Origin: JBASTI01 sp964374025
GTDB lineage: Bacteria > Patescibacteriota > Minisyncoccia > Spechtbacterales > HO2-43-30
Assembly (NCBI GenBank): GCA_964374025.1
Contig: CAYJWU010000001.1
Coordinates: 1-64,000 of the forward strand
Direction: 5' to 3'
Length of the DNA stretch: 64,000 nt
A program made the position numbers and the translations under genes. The notes below the pieces were generated by a model. The model saw only the letters and a program-made list of their open reading frames with translations. It was not told the DNA's origin and ran no database searches. This document shows positions 14,459-23,691 of this stretch, in pieces (the stretch's first letter is position 1; each line of letters opens with the position of its first letter).

Positions 14459-16182
14459 AAAGAATAGATATAAATATTGTTGTCGCTAAAAAGTGCCTCG
14501 TCTATACCATAATCACCCAAGCGCCAATTGGGGTTTTGATTCTTATCCCACATTATATAACTAACCCTGTATTTTTTCAACCCTTCTCTAAATCCGGCCT
14601 CCTTTACCCTCGCTGCCGTATTTAAATAATTGCTTATGACAATCTCGGGGTATTCTTCTACTTCCCTTTCCTTAAAACCTAAAACTTTTCTCACTTTGTT
14701 TTCCTGAACAGCATGTTGGTATTCCGATTCGTAGCCATCTCCGTATATAGCAGTAAAATTCTTCTTTACGAAATTTTCGTTGATATTTTCAAAAAAGTTA
14801 GTAAGGGTAAATCTTTCAGCTATCTCCTCGTCGCTCATGAGATAAAAATTGACATACGGCGAATGAAGCACGTTATTGCGCGTATATACAGTCACAAAGT
14901 AGGAAAGCAATTGATTGACATACACAACTTCGTCTTTCTCTGTATTTTTGTTCAACCAGTCAAGCGCCGGGGCATATCTCTGTAAGTCGCTACCGGGGAA
15001 AGTTTCAACCATTTCTTTAATATCCAAAAAATTCATCCGGATAAATACGAATAAAGTACCCGATACCAAAAATAGCACAGCTGCTGTAATGGCCATATTC
15101 AAAGCTCTATTCATAACTTCCTTTAATGGAACTTCCTTTAGTAAAAACGCTAGAGAAAAAACCGACCAAAAAATCGCGCCCATAGCGTAATGGCTTGCAA
15201 ACTGTATATTCCTGCCGGTCAGAACATGCTGATTAACTGTTATGAGCGCCGCCGTAAGTCCGGCTATCATAAGCAAGGAAACGGGGCTTACGCGCAACAA
15301 CTTCCTTTTGATAAAAAACACATACAGCGCGAGGAGCGACGCGCAGGGAATTATTATCTTTATTCCGGAGGGAAAATGGCTGTAAATCAAACCTTGGCGA
15401 ACCATTATTTCTTGAAATTCTGCAAACTGCGAGGCCTGCAAGGCATACATAAAGTATGGGATGCCCAAAACTATACCGGCCCCCAAAATCATAAGGACTT
15501 TTTTCCCAAGATCCGGAAATTTATACACATAAAGCAACACAATGAACAGGGCAAGCAAACTTCCGTAGAATGTCCAATAATAAGGATATACATAGAACAA
15601 CAATCCAAAATTGACAGCGCAAAGACCCACAAAAAGTTTCCGTAAGCGCGTACTCCGCAAAAGTAAAACAAGTAAGATCAGCTGACTAATCCAAAAAGTC
15701 AAAATAAATTGAGGGCTAACTGGCCTGCCAAGAATGTGGAGGTACACAAGAACCGTCAAAAATGCGCAAGTTGTAAACGCGGCGGAGCGAGAGCGGGTCA
15801 ATAAAAACGCGCACCAATACGTGAGAAGCACAATGACGAAGGGAAAAATAAAATCGTAGAAGACAAAACCAATGGGGGCGCTTACATTAAACAACTTTAG
15901 CGGCTGAGCGAGAAGCCACTCCGATAAAAAAAACTGCATGGGCGGCTTATCTTTATGCTCATAAATGTAGGCATTACCCAAAGTGGGATGCCCATCAATA
16001 ATATCCTGAACCCTCGCGAGATAATGCTGTTCGTCATCATGAAAAGATATGTTTAATATACCCTGGAAATCGTCAACGGTAAAAATGTAAAAAAGTTGGG
16101 GAAGCACTATGAGACAGCCGACAACAAGCGCCAACCCAAAAATCGCCCAATGAGTTTTAATAAGTTTATTTAACTTGTTCAT
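14455..16182 (-). CDS. GT-C type integral membrane glycosyltransferase, 575 aa
   Basis: Polytopic protein with about 10-12 membrane segments to residue 385 and a C-terminal extracytoplasmic domain. The first loop has HDDEQHYLARVQDIIDGHP (about 48-66), an acidic motif typical of GT-C enzymes that use polyprenyl-phosphate sugars. It is paralogous to the protein at 48538-50268: the first loop (DFxGI, HYLxR, DGHPxLGN) and the C-terminal VWDK/MWDK region match. The acceptor may be glycan or protein. It overlaps the downstream epimerase gene by 4 nt and lies 4 bp after gtrA. Confidence 0.8.
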   Translation of the reverse strand: MNKLNKLIKTHWAIFGLALVVGCLIVLPQLFYIFTVDDFQGILNISFHDDEQHYLARVQDIIDGHPTLGNAYIYEHKDKPPMQFFLSEWLLAQPLKLFNVSAPIGFVFYDFIFPFVIVLLTYWCAFLLTRSRSAAFTTCAFLTVLVYLHILGRPVSPQFILTFWISQLILLVLLLRSTRLRKLFVGLCAVNFGLLFYVYPYYWTFYGSLLALFIVLLYVYKFPDLGKKVLMILGAGIVLGIPYFMYALQASQFAEFQEIMVRQGLIYSHFPSGIKIIIPCASLLALYVFFIKRKLLRVSPVSLLMIAGLTAALITVNQHVLTGRNIQFASHYAMGAIFWSVFSLAFLLKEVPLKEVMNRALNMAITAAVLFLVSGTLFVFIRMNFLDIKEMVETFPGSDLQRYAPALDWLNKNTEKDEVVYVNQLLSYFVTVYTRNNVLHSPYVNFYLMSDEEIAERFTLTNFFENINENFVKKNFTAIYGDGYESEYQHAVQENKVRKVLGFKEREVEEYPEIVISNYLNTAARVKEAGFREGLKKYRVSYIMWDKNQNPNWRLGDYGIDEALFSDNNIYIYSL

Positions 16183-16186
16183 AAAG

Positions 16187-16567
16187 TTACCGAAATACTA
16201 TTTTCTTGCTTAAGGAAAAATTAAAAATCGCGGTGATAAAAGCGGCGATCGAAATTGATACAAGATAATAAACGGATAAAACTGAAGTCATCATATAAAC
16301 CAGCGCGGCGTTTATGAAAAAGGCACAGCAATAAATGAGAAGGAACTTTGCGTATTTCCTGAAATAATTTTCTTTTGAGTGACCGCGAAAAGTTATGTAT
16401 GAATTAGCAAAAAAGTTAAAAGTCCAGTTTACAAGTACTCCCCCAAGGAAGGCCCAGAAATACCAAAGTCCCGCAAATTCCTTAAGCGCGTACGCGACTC
16501 CCAAATTTAGCGCCAACCCCAACCCTCCAATAACGGAAAAGACAATAAATGGAATGGTATTTTTCAT
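16187..16567 (-). CDS. GtrA-like membrane protein, 126 aa
   Basis: Four hydrophobic segments (about 5-25, 36-55, 75-95, 98-118) and the family pattern GGLGLALNLGVAYAL ... NWTFNFFANSYITFR. GtrA proteins are thought to flip polyprenyl-phosphate-linked sugars across the membrane for later transfer by GT-C enzymes, and they work with a GtrB-type GT2. Both partners are in this operon: a GtrB-like GT2 at 19004-19954 and the GT-C gene directly downstream. It overlaps the upstream methyltransferase gene by 4 nt. Confidence 0.9.
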   Translation of the reverse strand: MKNTIPFIVFSVIGGLGLALNLGVAYALKEFAGLWYFWAFLGGVLVNWTFNFFANSYITFRGHSKENYFRKYAKFLLIYCCAFFINAALVYMMTSVLSVYYLVSISIAAFITAIFNFSLSKKIVFR

Positions 16568-17124
16568 TTTTTGACTACAAATATAAATTCGATCTCTTCA
16601 AATCCCCCCACCCAGAAACACCAGACGCGGCCGCAAAGAATCGGCGAGAGGTTTGCAAAAAAGCTTAAGACTGCCCCCCCAATAGAGGCGGCGAGATAAA
16701 TAGACGGCGACAATGTCTGTTTTTTTAAGTATTTTTGAGCGAACCAAGAAAATTTTATTTTTTCAATTTCAAGTTCAACCCTCATGTATCCGCCCTTAAA
16801 ATCTTTTCTAAAATAGTAGGGAAACGTTACGTCAAACCCCCGCATGTGCTCCGGATGCGTAATCCCCCGCGAGAAATGGGGCGAACGTATTACAATTTTG
16901 CCTCCGTTCGCAGTAATCCGATGCAATTCCCGCATAACGCCAAAAGGGCTACTAAGATGTTCAAGGACATGATCCGCTTCTATATAATCAAAAGTGTTAT
17001 CCGAAAAAGGGTATGGGAACACATTTAAATCATGCAGAACATCCGGGCGCACCGATTCCAGCCAGTCCAAATTAACAAAACCTTCTTTTTTAAATTCTCC
17101 ACAACCCAAATTAAGTTTTTTCAT
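16564..17124 (-). CDS. SAM-dependent methyltransferase, 186 aa
   Basis: Class I (type 11) methyltransferase: LNLGCGEFKKEGFVNLD is the SAM site, followed by FDYIEADHVLEHL and GGKIVIRSPHF. The C-terminus (PSIYLAASIGGAVLSFFA) is hydrophobic and may sit on the membrane. The start is set at ATG 17124, which overlaps the asnB-like stop by 4 nt (ATGA) and begins directly with the fold; a longer form with 15 more residues is less likely. It probably methylates a sugar or lipid-linked intermediate of this operon. Confidence 0.88.
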   Translation of the reverse strand: MKKLNLGCGEFKKEGFVNLDWLESVRPDVLHDLNVFPYPFSDNTFDYIEADHVLEHLSSPFGVMRELHRITANGGKIVIRSPHFSRGITHPEHMRGFDVTFPYYFRKDFKGGYMRVELEIEKIKFSWFAQKYLKKQTLSPSIYLAASIGGAVLSFFANLSPILCGRVWCFWVGGFEEIEFIFVVKK

Positions 17125-19001
17125 ACTCCATTTTTTCCGAGCCACGTTTGCAGCACTAAAAGCGTCCATAGTTTCTTGCGATTGTCTTTTTTGCCTGAAA
17201 AATGCTCGTTTTTTAATCGGTCTATATAATCGAAGTTAAACAGTCCGGCTCTTTTAATAGCATCCTCCGACAGAATCTCGCTGCAAAAATTCCTAAGTTC
17301 TCCTTTGAGCCATCGGGCCACCGGCATCCCAAAGCCCTTCTTGCGCCTAAAAACTATATCTCGGGGCAGTTTGTCCTCCATCAGCTTTTTAAGAATGTAT
17401 TTGGTAGTAAATCGCTTATATTTCATATTATAGGGAAGGGAGCTTGCAAAATCAACCAAATGATAATCAAGGAATGGCGAACGGACCTCCAGGGCATTGA
17501 GCATGCTCGCGCGATCAGTTTTTACGAGTACCCCGTCCATCAAGTATGTCCGTAAATATACATATAAAAGTCTATCCTCAAACTTTTTGGCATTACACTC
17601 TTTGAAATAATAGTCGGTCTCCTCAAATTCATTTTTGCTTTTTAGATCCTCCCATAAATCTTGCCGGAATAACCTCGCCCTTGCCTCTGAATTAAAACTC
17701 CCAAGCCATGTTTGATGCACGTATTCTTTTCTTGGACTATACGTGCCTTCTATAAACTTTTTCACCTTAAAATCTAAACTAAAATTTCCACATGACACCG
17801 GCAAGGCCAGCAACAATTTTTCAATGAAATACTTTCTTAAAAACGCGGGGGTTCTCACGTAAAAATTGTAAAACGCGTGAGCTTGGAAAGTAGGGTAACC
17901 GGCAAATAATTCGTCTCCCCCATCCCCGCTCAAAGCGACTGTCGCATGCTTACGGGTGAATTTAGAGAGTAAAAATGTAGGGATAAGAGAAGCATCGGCC
18001 AACGGCTCGTCCATTGAATTAAAAATTAGCGGCAGAAGCGCTAAAGCGTCTTTTTCTTCTAATACGGCGCTCGCGTGATCGGTGCCCAAAAAATCGGCTG
18101 CTTTTTTAGCGTAAAGCGATTCGTCGAAACTATCCTCCTTAAAGCCGATTGAAAAAGTCTTTATTTTTTCCATGCTATTTTTTTGAGCGTAATAAGCTAT
18201 CGTAGAACTATCCAATCCCCCGCTTAAAAAAATCCCCAAGGGCACGTCGGCTATTAACCTCGCTTTAACGCTTCTTTCAAGCTCTCGGTCAAGAATAGTA
18301 AGCGCGTCGTCAAACTTAATGGTATTATTGCCGCAACCTGAAACTTGCCAAAAGCGCTTTTTCTGGACACGCCCTTCCGCGTAAGTCAAAATTGTAGCCG
18401 GCTCCAATTTATAAACGCCCTCGCATATGCTCCATGGGGTAGGCACATACTCATACAATAGGTATTTATTAACTGCTTGAAGGTTCAGTTTCTTTTGAAA
18501 GGAACTGTGGCGCATCAATGCCTTGAGCTCCGAACCAAAAATTAGGGTGGGACCAAATTTCGCCCAATACAGCGGCTTTTTGCCCAACCTATCGCGCGCG
18601 AGTATCAATTTATTATGGCGAAAATCGTAAATCGCGATCGCGAACATTCCGTTTAATTTGCTAAAACAATCCTCTCCGTATTCTTCGTATAAATAAATTA
18701 TCACTTCGGTATCGCTCTTACTCAAAAAACCGTACTTGCCTAATTTCAAAAGATCTTCGCGCAATTCCTTGAAGTTATATATCTCGCCATTAAAAACAAT
18801 GCCGATGGATTTTGCGGCATTAAACATCGGCTGGTCTCCCAAAGGACTCAAGTCAATAATGCTTAAACGCGCGTGCGCGAGACCAATGTTGCCCAAAGTA
18901 AAAACGCCCTGACTATCAGGGCCTCTATGCTTTATGGCGGCAATCATCTTATCTAAATCGTCCCGATTGCCGTTTCCTGCATAACCGGCTAACCCGCACA
19001 T
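17121..19001 (-). CDS. asnB: Glutamine-dependent asparagine synthase homologue, 626 aa
   Basis: N-terminal class II glutamine amidotransferase domain with Cys2 (MCGLAGY), KHRGPDSQG and FNGEIYN; C-terminal synthetase domain with the ATP-PPi loop FLSGGLDSS and LSGDGGDELFAGY. Length is typical. Homologues in glycan clusters are often thought to amidate sugar carboxylates rather than make asparagine. The position between a GtrB-like GT2 and a methyltransferase, together with uronic-acid genes in the operon, makes that plausible. A second homologue is at 51973-53832 in another glycan operon, also near a GT-C gene. Confidence 0.93.
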   Translation of the reverse strand: MCGLAGYAGNGNRDDLDKMIAAIKHRGPDSQGVFTLGNIGLAHARLSIIDLSPLGDQPMFNAAKSIGIVFNGEIYNFKELREDLLKLGKYGFLSKSDTEVIIYLYEEYGEDCFSKLNGMFAIAIYDFRHNKLILARDRLGKKPLYWAKFGPTLIFGSELKALMRHSSFQKKLNLQAVNKYLLYEYVPTPWSICEGVYKLEPATILTYAEGRVQKKRFWQVSGCGNNTIKFDDALTILDRELERSVKARLIADVPLGIFLSGGLDSSTIAYYAQKNSMEKIKTFSIGFKEDSFDESLYAKKAADFLGTDHASAVLEEKDALALLPLIFNSMDEPLADASLIPTFLLSKFTRKHATVALSGDGGDELFAGYPTFQAHAFYNFYVRTPAFLRKYFIEKLLLALPVSCGNFSLDFKVKKFIEGTYSPRKEYVHQTWLGSFNSEARARLFRQDLWEDLKSKNEFEETDYYFKECNAKKFEDRLLYVYLRTYLMDGVLVKTDRASMLNALEVRSPFLDYHLVDFASSLPYNMKYKRFTTKYILKKLMEDKLPRDIVFRRKKGFGMPVARWLKGELRNFCSEILSEDAIKRAGLFNFDYIDRLKNEHFSGKKDNRKKLWTLLVLQTWLGKNGV

Positions 19002-19003
19002 TA

Positions 19004-19954
19004 TTAAAAATTAATTTTTTCTTTTATCCCGTACGGCCTCTTATTCTGCGACTCATAATAAGTTCGCGTCAGCATCTCGCCAATTATGCCCATAACTATG
19101 AGCTGTACTCCCACCATAATAAAAAGCGCGGCTAAAATGGGGAGCGGAGTTTCCACAAGACTTCTTATGCCTAGAATCTTAAGAACTAACGCGGCAAATC
19201 CAGTAATAAGGCCGAAGAAAAACGCGATGAAACCAATCCCGCCGAAAAAATGCATCGGCTTATTTAAATATTTATCCAAAAACTTTATGACAACAAGATC
19301 CAGCAAAACCGAAAAAGTGCGGCCAATTCCATACTTGCTTTTCCCTTTTGTTCTCTGCCTGTAGTTCACTGTAATTTCCCCGACTCTTGCGCCTCGCCAA
19401 AGGGCATAGGCGGGAATGAACCTATGCATTTCGCCGTAAAGGCGGACACCCGCGATAACTTCCTTCTTGTACGCCTTGAGCGTACAGCCATAATCGTGCA
19501 GATTTAACCCAGTAATTTTGGATATTAGAAAATTCGCGAGGATCGATGGGAGTTTCCGCGAAAGCCGTTTTTCCCGCCATCTATCCTTTCTCCATCCAGA
19601 AACAACGTCATATCCCTCCTGCATTTTATCCAATAATCTCACTATGTCCCGGGGATCATTTTCACGGTCGCTATCAATCGGGATAATAATATCCCCGGAA
19701 GCGTACTCAAAGCCCGCCGATAACGCGGCTGTCTGGCCGCAATTAGCAATAAAGTCAATCACCTTAACGCGCTTGTTGATCTTTACGGCTTCCTTCAAGA
19801 CCGACAAACTTTCGTCGCGGGATGCGTCATTTACGGCTAAAATTTCGTAATCGAATCCAGGGCCAAGGCCCTCAAGGACTGTAAAAAGCTCCCCAAACAA
19901 TGGATGTAAATTTTCTTTCTCGTTGTATACCGGCATCACTATTGATATCTTCAT
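19004..19954 (-). CDS. GT2 polyprenyl-phosphate glycosyltransferase (GtrB/DPM-like), 316 aa
   Basis: Cytoplasmic GT-A domain (MPVYNEKENL, VNDASRDES, acidic motif PIDSDREND at about 93-101, QRTKGKSKYGIGRTF) and two C-terminal membrane helices (about 235-265 and 270-300). This layout matches GtrB, ArnC and dolichol-phosphate mannose synthase, which load a sugar from an NDP-sugar onto polyprenyl phosphate. It probably feeds GtrA (16187) and the GT-C enzyme (14455). Its start overlaps the stop of the flippase-like gene by 4 nt. Confidence 0.92.
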   Translation of the reverse strand: MKISIVMPVYNEKENLHPLFGELFTVLEGLGPGFDYEILAVNDASRDESLSVLKEAVKINKRVKVIDFIANCGQTAALSAGFEYASGDIIIPIDSDRENDPRDIVRLLDKMQEGYDVVSGWRKDRWREKRLSRKLPSILANFLISKITGLNLHDYGCTLKAYKKEVIAGVRLYGEMHRFIPAYALWRGARVGEITVNYRQRTKGKSKYGIGRTFSVLLDLVVIKFLDKYLNKPMHFFGGIGFIAFFFGLITGFAALVLKILGIRSLVETPLPILAALFIMVGVQLIVMGIIGEMLTRTYYESQNKRPYGIKEKINF

Positions 19955-20847
19955 CTCGCGATTTCTCTTATTATTTTATAGGTAAGAGGAACGAACAAAA
20001 GCGGCAGCAGCACTGCTCCCACAAAAGAATACGTTACCCCTACCGCGAGGATTACCGTCCCCGGCGCAAGCGCGGAAAATAAAATGAGCATTGCTGTCTC
20101 GCGAGTTCCCACTCCCCAAACTGTAATAGGCAGTAAACTCACGAGCGTTACAAGCGGCTGAAGAGCAATTATCGGCAAAAGGGGCATATTCACATCAAAG
20201 GCAAGGAATGTAAGTTTTATATACAGCATTACCAAAAACCACGCAACAAACGTGGGCATAATTATGAGAAACATCATCCGTGGATGCCTAATCAAAGTAT
20301 TAAAGGCGTAAAGAAAATTCTCAAATTTACCACGAAATGCCGGAGGAACACTCTTTTTAAAAATAAGGGCCAAGTAATAGAAAAGGATTAGTACAGTAAT
20401 TATTGCTAACCCCGAAAAGTAGACCATCTCTTTTTCTATGACGAGCCCCCCGAGGATTGCTAGGGTCGCTAAAGCCGCAACATCTAGTACCATCCCTAGA
20501 AAAATTCCTCCTGCGTGTTTTGCTACGGGCACCTTATCTTTTAAATAGTACGCCCGCATAAAATCGCCGCCATACAACGGGACAATTTTCGTAACAGGGA
20601 TATTGGCTAAGTAAAGCCTGATTATAGTCTTAAGGCCTATATCTCTGCCCAACATTCTTAAAATTATTTTCCACCTCAAGGCGCTGACTACATGCGCTAA
20701 AAGCAATATAAGGGGAGATAAGGCGAGAAGGGGCTTATTAGATTCATTAAACACTTCACGAATCTCGCCAATATCAATCCGGGAAAACAAAACAAAGAGT
20801 ATCAATATGGCGGCTAGAACGGGTAACAAAAATTTTATCTTTTTCAT
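19951..20847 (-). CDS. LPG-synthase transmembrane-domain/flippase-like protein, 298 aa
   Basis: Seven to eight hydrophobic segments and the family features SALRWKIILRMLG, PVTKIVPLYGGDFMRAYYLK and LPITVWGVGTRETAM, which place it in the UPF0104/LPG_synthase_TM (AglD-like) family. It lacks the soluble acyltransferase domain of MprF. Members next to glycosyltransferases are thought to help move or hold lipid-linked sugars. The exact role is not established. It overlaps the downstream gtrB-like gene by 4 nt. Confidence 0.85.
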   Translation of the reverse strand: MKKIKFLLPVLAAILILFVLFSRIDIGEIREVFNESNKPLLALSPLILLLAHVVSALRWKIILRMLGRDIGLKTIIRLYLANIPVTKIVPLYGGDFMRAYYLKDKVPVAKHAGGIFLGMVLDVAALATLAILGGLVIEKEMVYFSGLAIITVLILFYYLALIFKKSVPPAFRGKFENFLYAFNTLIRHPRMMFLIIMPTFVAWFLVMLYIKLTFLAFDVNMPLLPIIALQPLVTLVSLLPITVWGVGTRETAMLILFSALAPGTVILAVGVTYSFVGAVLLPLLFVPLTYKIIREIAR

Positions 20848-20853
20848 TGGTTA

Positions 20854-21648
20854 TTACGTTCGAAATTTTGCTCTTACTACGATATTCCAACTTAAAAACT
20901 TGAATGCCCCTGGAAGACACGCATCTAAGATTTTATCAATTAAGATCGCGAGTTTACTAAGCGCCACGCTAATAACTTGCGGATTTACAATGACCTGCGC
21001 GAATGGGGGGGTAAAAAAGCCCTGAAACTCAAGCTCTATATTTTGAAAATTATGTTTTGCGAGAATCTCATATAATTCTTTTTTGGAAAAAAACTTTTGA
21101 TCTTTCGAGTACGCGGGGTTCACTCGCGCCCACAGCCACCGCAAAGCTTGGATAAGTGGGTTAGCCCTATTTGGCTCAACCGCTATGAAATACGCGCCGG
21201 GCTTTGCGATATATATCAATGCCTTAATTACTCTGTCTAATTCTGTCATATGGTGGAGAGCGCCTACGGCTAAAATAAGATCCGCGCCATGAGGGCCAAT
21301 GGGACACGCCGTTGTATCCTTAATATTCGCCCTGATAAATTCTGCCCTTTTATTCGCGCCGTACATGTCTCTCGCTTTCGCGATAAGCCGCGCGGAGTAA
21401 TCTACCCCTATGTACCTTGCGTAATAACCTTCAAGATATTTACTTGAAGCGCCAAGACCGCAAGCGATTTCTATTATAGTGTTAAGCCGCGAGGATTTTT
21501 TTAATACGGGCTCCACCGCAAACATTAGCTGATATTGCCGCGGCAAAGAAGAGGACCTGACGATATCTTTTTGCGCGTACTTTTGAGCGATCCTGTCAAA
21601 AAGAGCTTGGTCTTGCTCTTCGATTATGCGTTCGTGGATATGGGCCAT
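20854..21648 (-). CDS. SAM-dependent methyltransferase, 264 aa
   Basis: Class I methyltransferase: IIEIACGLGASSKYL (about 59-73) binds SAM, YIGVDYSARLI and ANIKDTTACPIGPHGADLILAVGALHHM follow, then a C-terminal helical region with FFSKKELYEILAKHNF. The N-terminal SLPRQYQLMF helix precedes the fold. It is second in the operon that begins at 22489, so it likely modifies a lipid or sugar intermediate of that pathway. ATG at 21648, 7 bp after the GT2 stop. Confidence 0.9.
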   Translation of the reverse strand: MAHIHERIIEEQDQALFDRIAQKYAQKDIVRSSSLPRQYQLMFAVEPVLKKSSRLNTIIEIACGLGASSKYLEGYYARYIGVDYSARLIAKARDMYGANKRAEFIRANIKDTTACPIGPHGADLILAVGALHHMTELDRVIKALIYIAKPGAYFIAVEPNRANPLIQALRWLWARVNPAYSKDQKFFSKKELYEILAKHNFQNIELEFQGFFTPPFAQVIVNPQVISVALSKLAILIDKILDACLPGAFKFLSWNIVVRAKFRT

Positions 21649-21655
21649 GCTAATT

Positions 21656-22489
21656 CTAGAGCGTCACTTTTTTATTTATAAGATCTGCCAAAAACCCAAG
21701 CATAAATATAAGAATGGCGGTGTTTAGCGTAACAACCGATGCGTCTCCCACGTCATGCAGAACAAAAATGTCCATTCCAAGAAGCACGACTCCAATCAGA
21801 AATAGAAAAAGGCCTATCGGCAAAAAAACCTTGAGGGGATTAAAGTACATCACCACGCGTACAATTAGCTGCAAAAAATTTAATGTGTCCCGAATTGGCC
21901 GTATTTTTGACTTCCCAACGCGCGCGTTATAAGAAACTGGCACAAACTTTACCCTAAGATCAGTGCTTAAAAAAGCTAGGGTCAGCGTAGTGCTTAAAGA
22001 AAAACCCTGCGGCAGGATATGAAAAAATCTAAGAGCCGCGCCTTTCTTAAATACTCGGAGCCCGGAGTTTAAATCGGGAATTTTATAGTCCACAAGATAG
22101 TTCGCAAGTTTATTCAAAAGCCATTTCGCCGGCTTTCTCAATAAAGGGACTCTTTGAAATGGCCGGCTTCCTATGACCATATCGTACTCCTTTATATAAT
22201 TTACCAATTTGGGTATATCTCCTACGGAGTGTTCCGTATCCGCGTCGCAAGTTACGATGATGTCGTTTGCCGCCTCTCTTATGCCTGTTTTTATTGCCGC
22301 GCCATATCCTTTATTTGATTCATGGCTTATAATTTTTACAGGGAAATCATGCGCGATTTTGTAGGTTGAATCGGTTGAACCGTCGTCAACAACAATCACC
22401 TCTGCAGGCATCTGAAGCGCGAGTATGCCGCTCAAGATCTTCCCGATTGATTTTTCTTCGTTGTATACTGGAATAACAATAGAAATCAT
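21656..22489 (-). CDS. GT2 family glycosyltransferase with C-terminal membrane helices, 277 aa
   Basis: GT-A fold: SIVIPVYNEEKSIG at the start, VVDDGSTDST, acidic motif TCDADTEH (about 90-97), GSRPF and DLNSGLRVFKK. Two membrane segments close the protein (about 216-240 and 249-272). It resembles polyprenyl-phosphate sugar transferases of the DPM type. The start is set at ATG 22489 (MISIVIP), since the ten upstream codons overlap the divergent promoter. It is the first gene of the minus-strand envelope operon running to 8952. Confidence 0.9.
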   Translation of the reverse strand: MISIVIPVYNEEKSIGKILSGILALQMPAEVIVVDDGSTDSTYKIAHDFPVKIISHESNKGYGAAIKTGIREAANDIIVTCDADTEHSVGDIPKLVNYIKEYDMVIGSRPFQRVPLLRKPAKWLLNKLANYLVDYKIPDLNSGLRVFKKGAALRFFHILPQGFSLSTTLTLAFLSTDLRVKFVPVSYNARVGKSKIRPIRDTLNFLQLIVRVVMYFNPLKVFLPIGLFLFLIGVVLLGMDIFVLHDVGDASVVTLNTAILIFMLGFLADLINKKVTL

Positions 22490-22521
22490 GATATATTTTA
22501 CTATAATATAGTATAACAAAT
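22490..22521. promoter_or_regulatory. Compact divergent promoter region
   Basis: Only 32 bp separate the two divergent start codons. The plus strand has TATAAT at 22502-22507 (14 nt before the ATG) and TATAAC at 22512-22517. The minus strand has TATACT at 22515-22510, 20 nt before its ATG. The -10 elements overlap, so polymerases for the two operons should compete, and both mRNAs would have very short leaders. Confidence 0.6.
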
Positions 22522-23691
22522 ATGCTAAAAAGCAAGCTGCTCAATAGCAATACTTTCTTTTGTTTAGTCATTTTTGCGATAAGTTCAATAATTGGCGTTA
22601 CGTTTAACATTCTTACGCCCGATTTCCCCCTTAACCGAGATACTATTAATCATTACCATCCGATAGCCGAGAGTATTAGAGATGGAACCGGATTTGGCGA
22701 GCGCGGCGAGCCAACGGCCCGCGTCGCGCCGGGATATCCATTTTTTCTATCGCTAATCTATAGAGCGGGAGGAGGATTTGAAGCGGCTCGTATCGTTCAA
22801 ATTTTTATACTTGCCGGAATAAGTTTATTTGGGTACTTAATAGCTAAGAGATTCGTCGCTCGAAACTTCGCTTTCCTTGCGGCGCTGAATATCGCCGCGT
22901 GGCCGTATTTATTGCTGTACAGCAAACTCATCCTAACCGAAGTATTATCCATATTCTTTCTTATAGCCGCGGTTTACGCGCTGATCAATTTTTACGAAAA
23001 GCCAAGCACAAAAACAGCAATTCTCTCCGGCGCAATGCTCGGCATAACCGCCCTCACTCGACCTCTCGTCCTATTATTGCCGTTCTGGCTAGTTGGTTTA
23101 GCGTTACTTTTTGCGATACTATTTCGCAGAATGCGTCGCGTAACGTACGAATGGAAAAAATACTTTATTCTTCTTGCTGTTTTTATACTGACACTCTCCC
23201 CCTGGACCATTAGAAATTTTCTAGAGTTTAATGCTTTTATTCCGATAGCAGGCGGCTTAGAGGACAGCGTAAAACGCGCTTATGAAAGATTGGATTACAC
23301 AAAAGGATCAAAGGTGTTAAAGCCCGGAGAAGCAACGATCTTAGACAACGCGCGAGCGCGGCTAAAAAACATCTATTTATTTTGGAATCCCGGCGCGGGA
23401 GGAACGAACGCCGAACTTCTCCTTAAACAAAACCGGCTTTTCGGCGCGGCTTTTCTTATCTATAAAATAATTTTTATTTTAACCGTAGCCCTCGCGGCCC
23501 TTGGGCTATACCTTGAAAGAAAAAAAACCGCGATACTTCTTGGAGTTGTGATCCTCTACTTTTGGGCAGTGCATGTGATACTCTATCCATACCCCCGCTA
23601 TACGCTGCCAATTATGCCGCTAGTTATAATCCTCGCCTGGCTAGCGATAAGCTTGCTATGGAACCGTATAAGATATACATTAAAGCGATGA
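22522..23691 (+). CDS. GT-C glycosyltransferase (ArnT/PMT-like), 389 aa
   Basis: Integral membrane protein with about 10 helices. The first loop (PDFPLNRDTINHYHPIAESIRDG, about 33-55) carries the Asp typical of ArnT/PMT enzymes, followed by the APGYPFFLSLIY pattern. Such enzymes transfer a sugar from a polyprenyl-phosphate donor to lipid or protein outside the membrane. It opens a two-gene plus-strand operon and overlaps the sugar-phosphate transferase gene by 4 nt (ATGA, 23688-23691). No Shine-Dalgarno is seen. Confidence 0.85.
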   Translation: MLKSKLLNSNTFFCLVIFAISSIIGVTFNILTPDFPLNRDTINHYHPIAESIRDGTGFGERGEPTARVAPGYPFFLSLIYRAGGGFEAARIVQIFILAGISLFGYLIAKRFVARNFAFLAALNIAAWPYLLLYSKLILTEVLSIFFLIAAVYALINFYEKPSTKTAILSGAMLGITALTRPLVLLLPFWLVGLALLFAILFRRMRRVTYEWKKYFILLAVFILTLSPWTIRNFLEFNAFIPIAGGLEDSVKRAYERLDYTKGSKVLKPGEATILDNARARLKNIYLFWNPGAGGTNAELLLKQNRLFGAAFLIYKIIFILTVALAALGLYLERKKTAILLGVVILYFWAVHVILYPYPRYTLPIMPLVIILAWLAISLLWNRIRYTLKR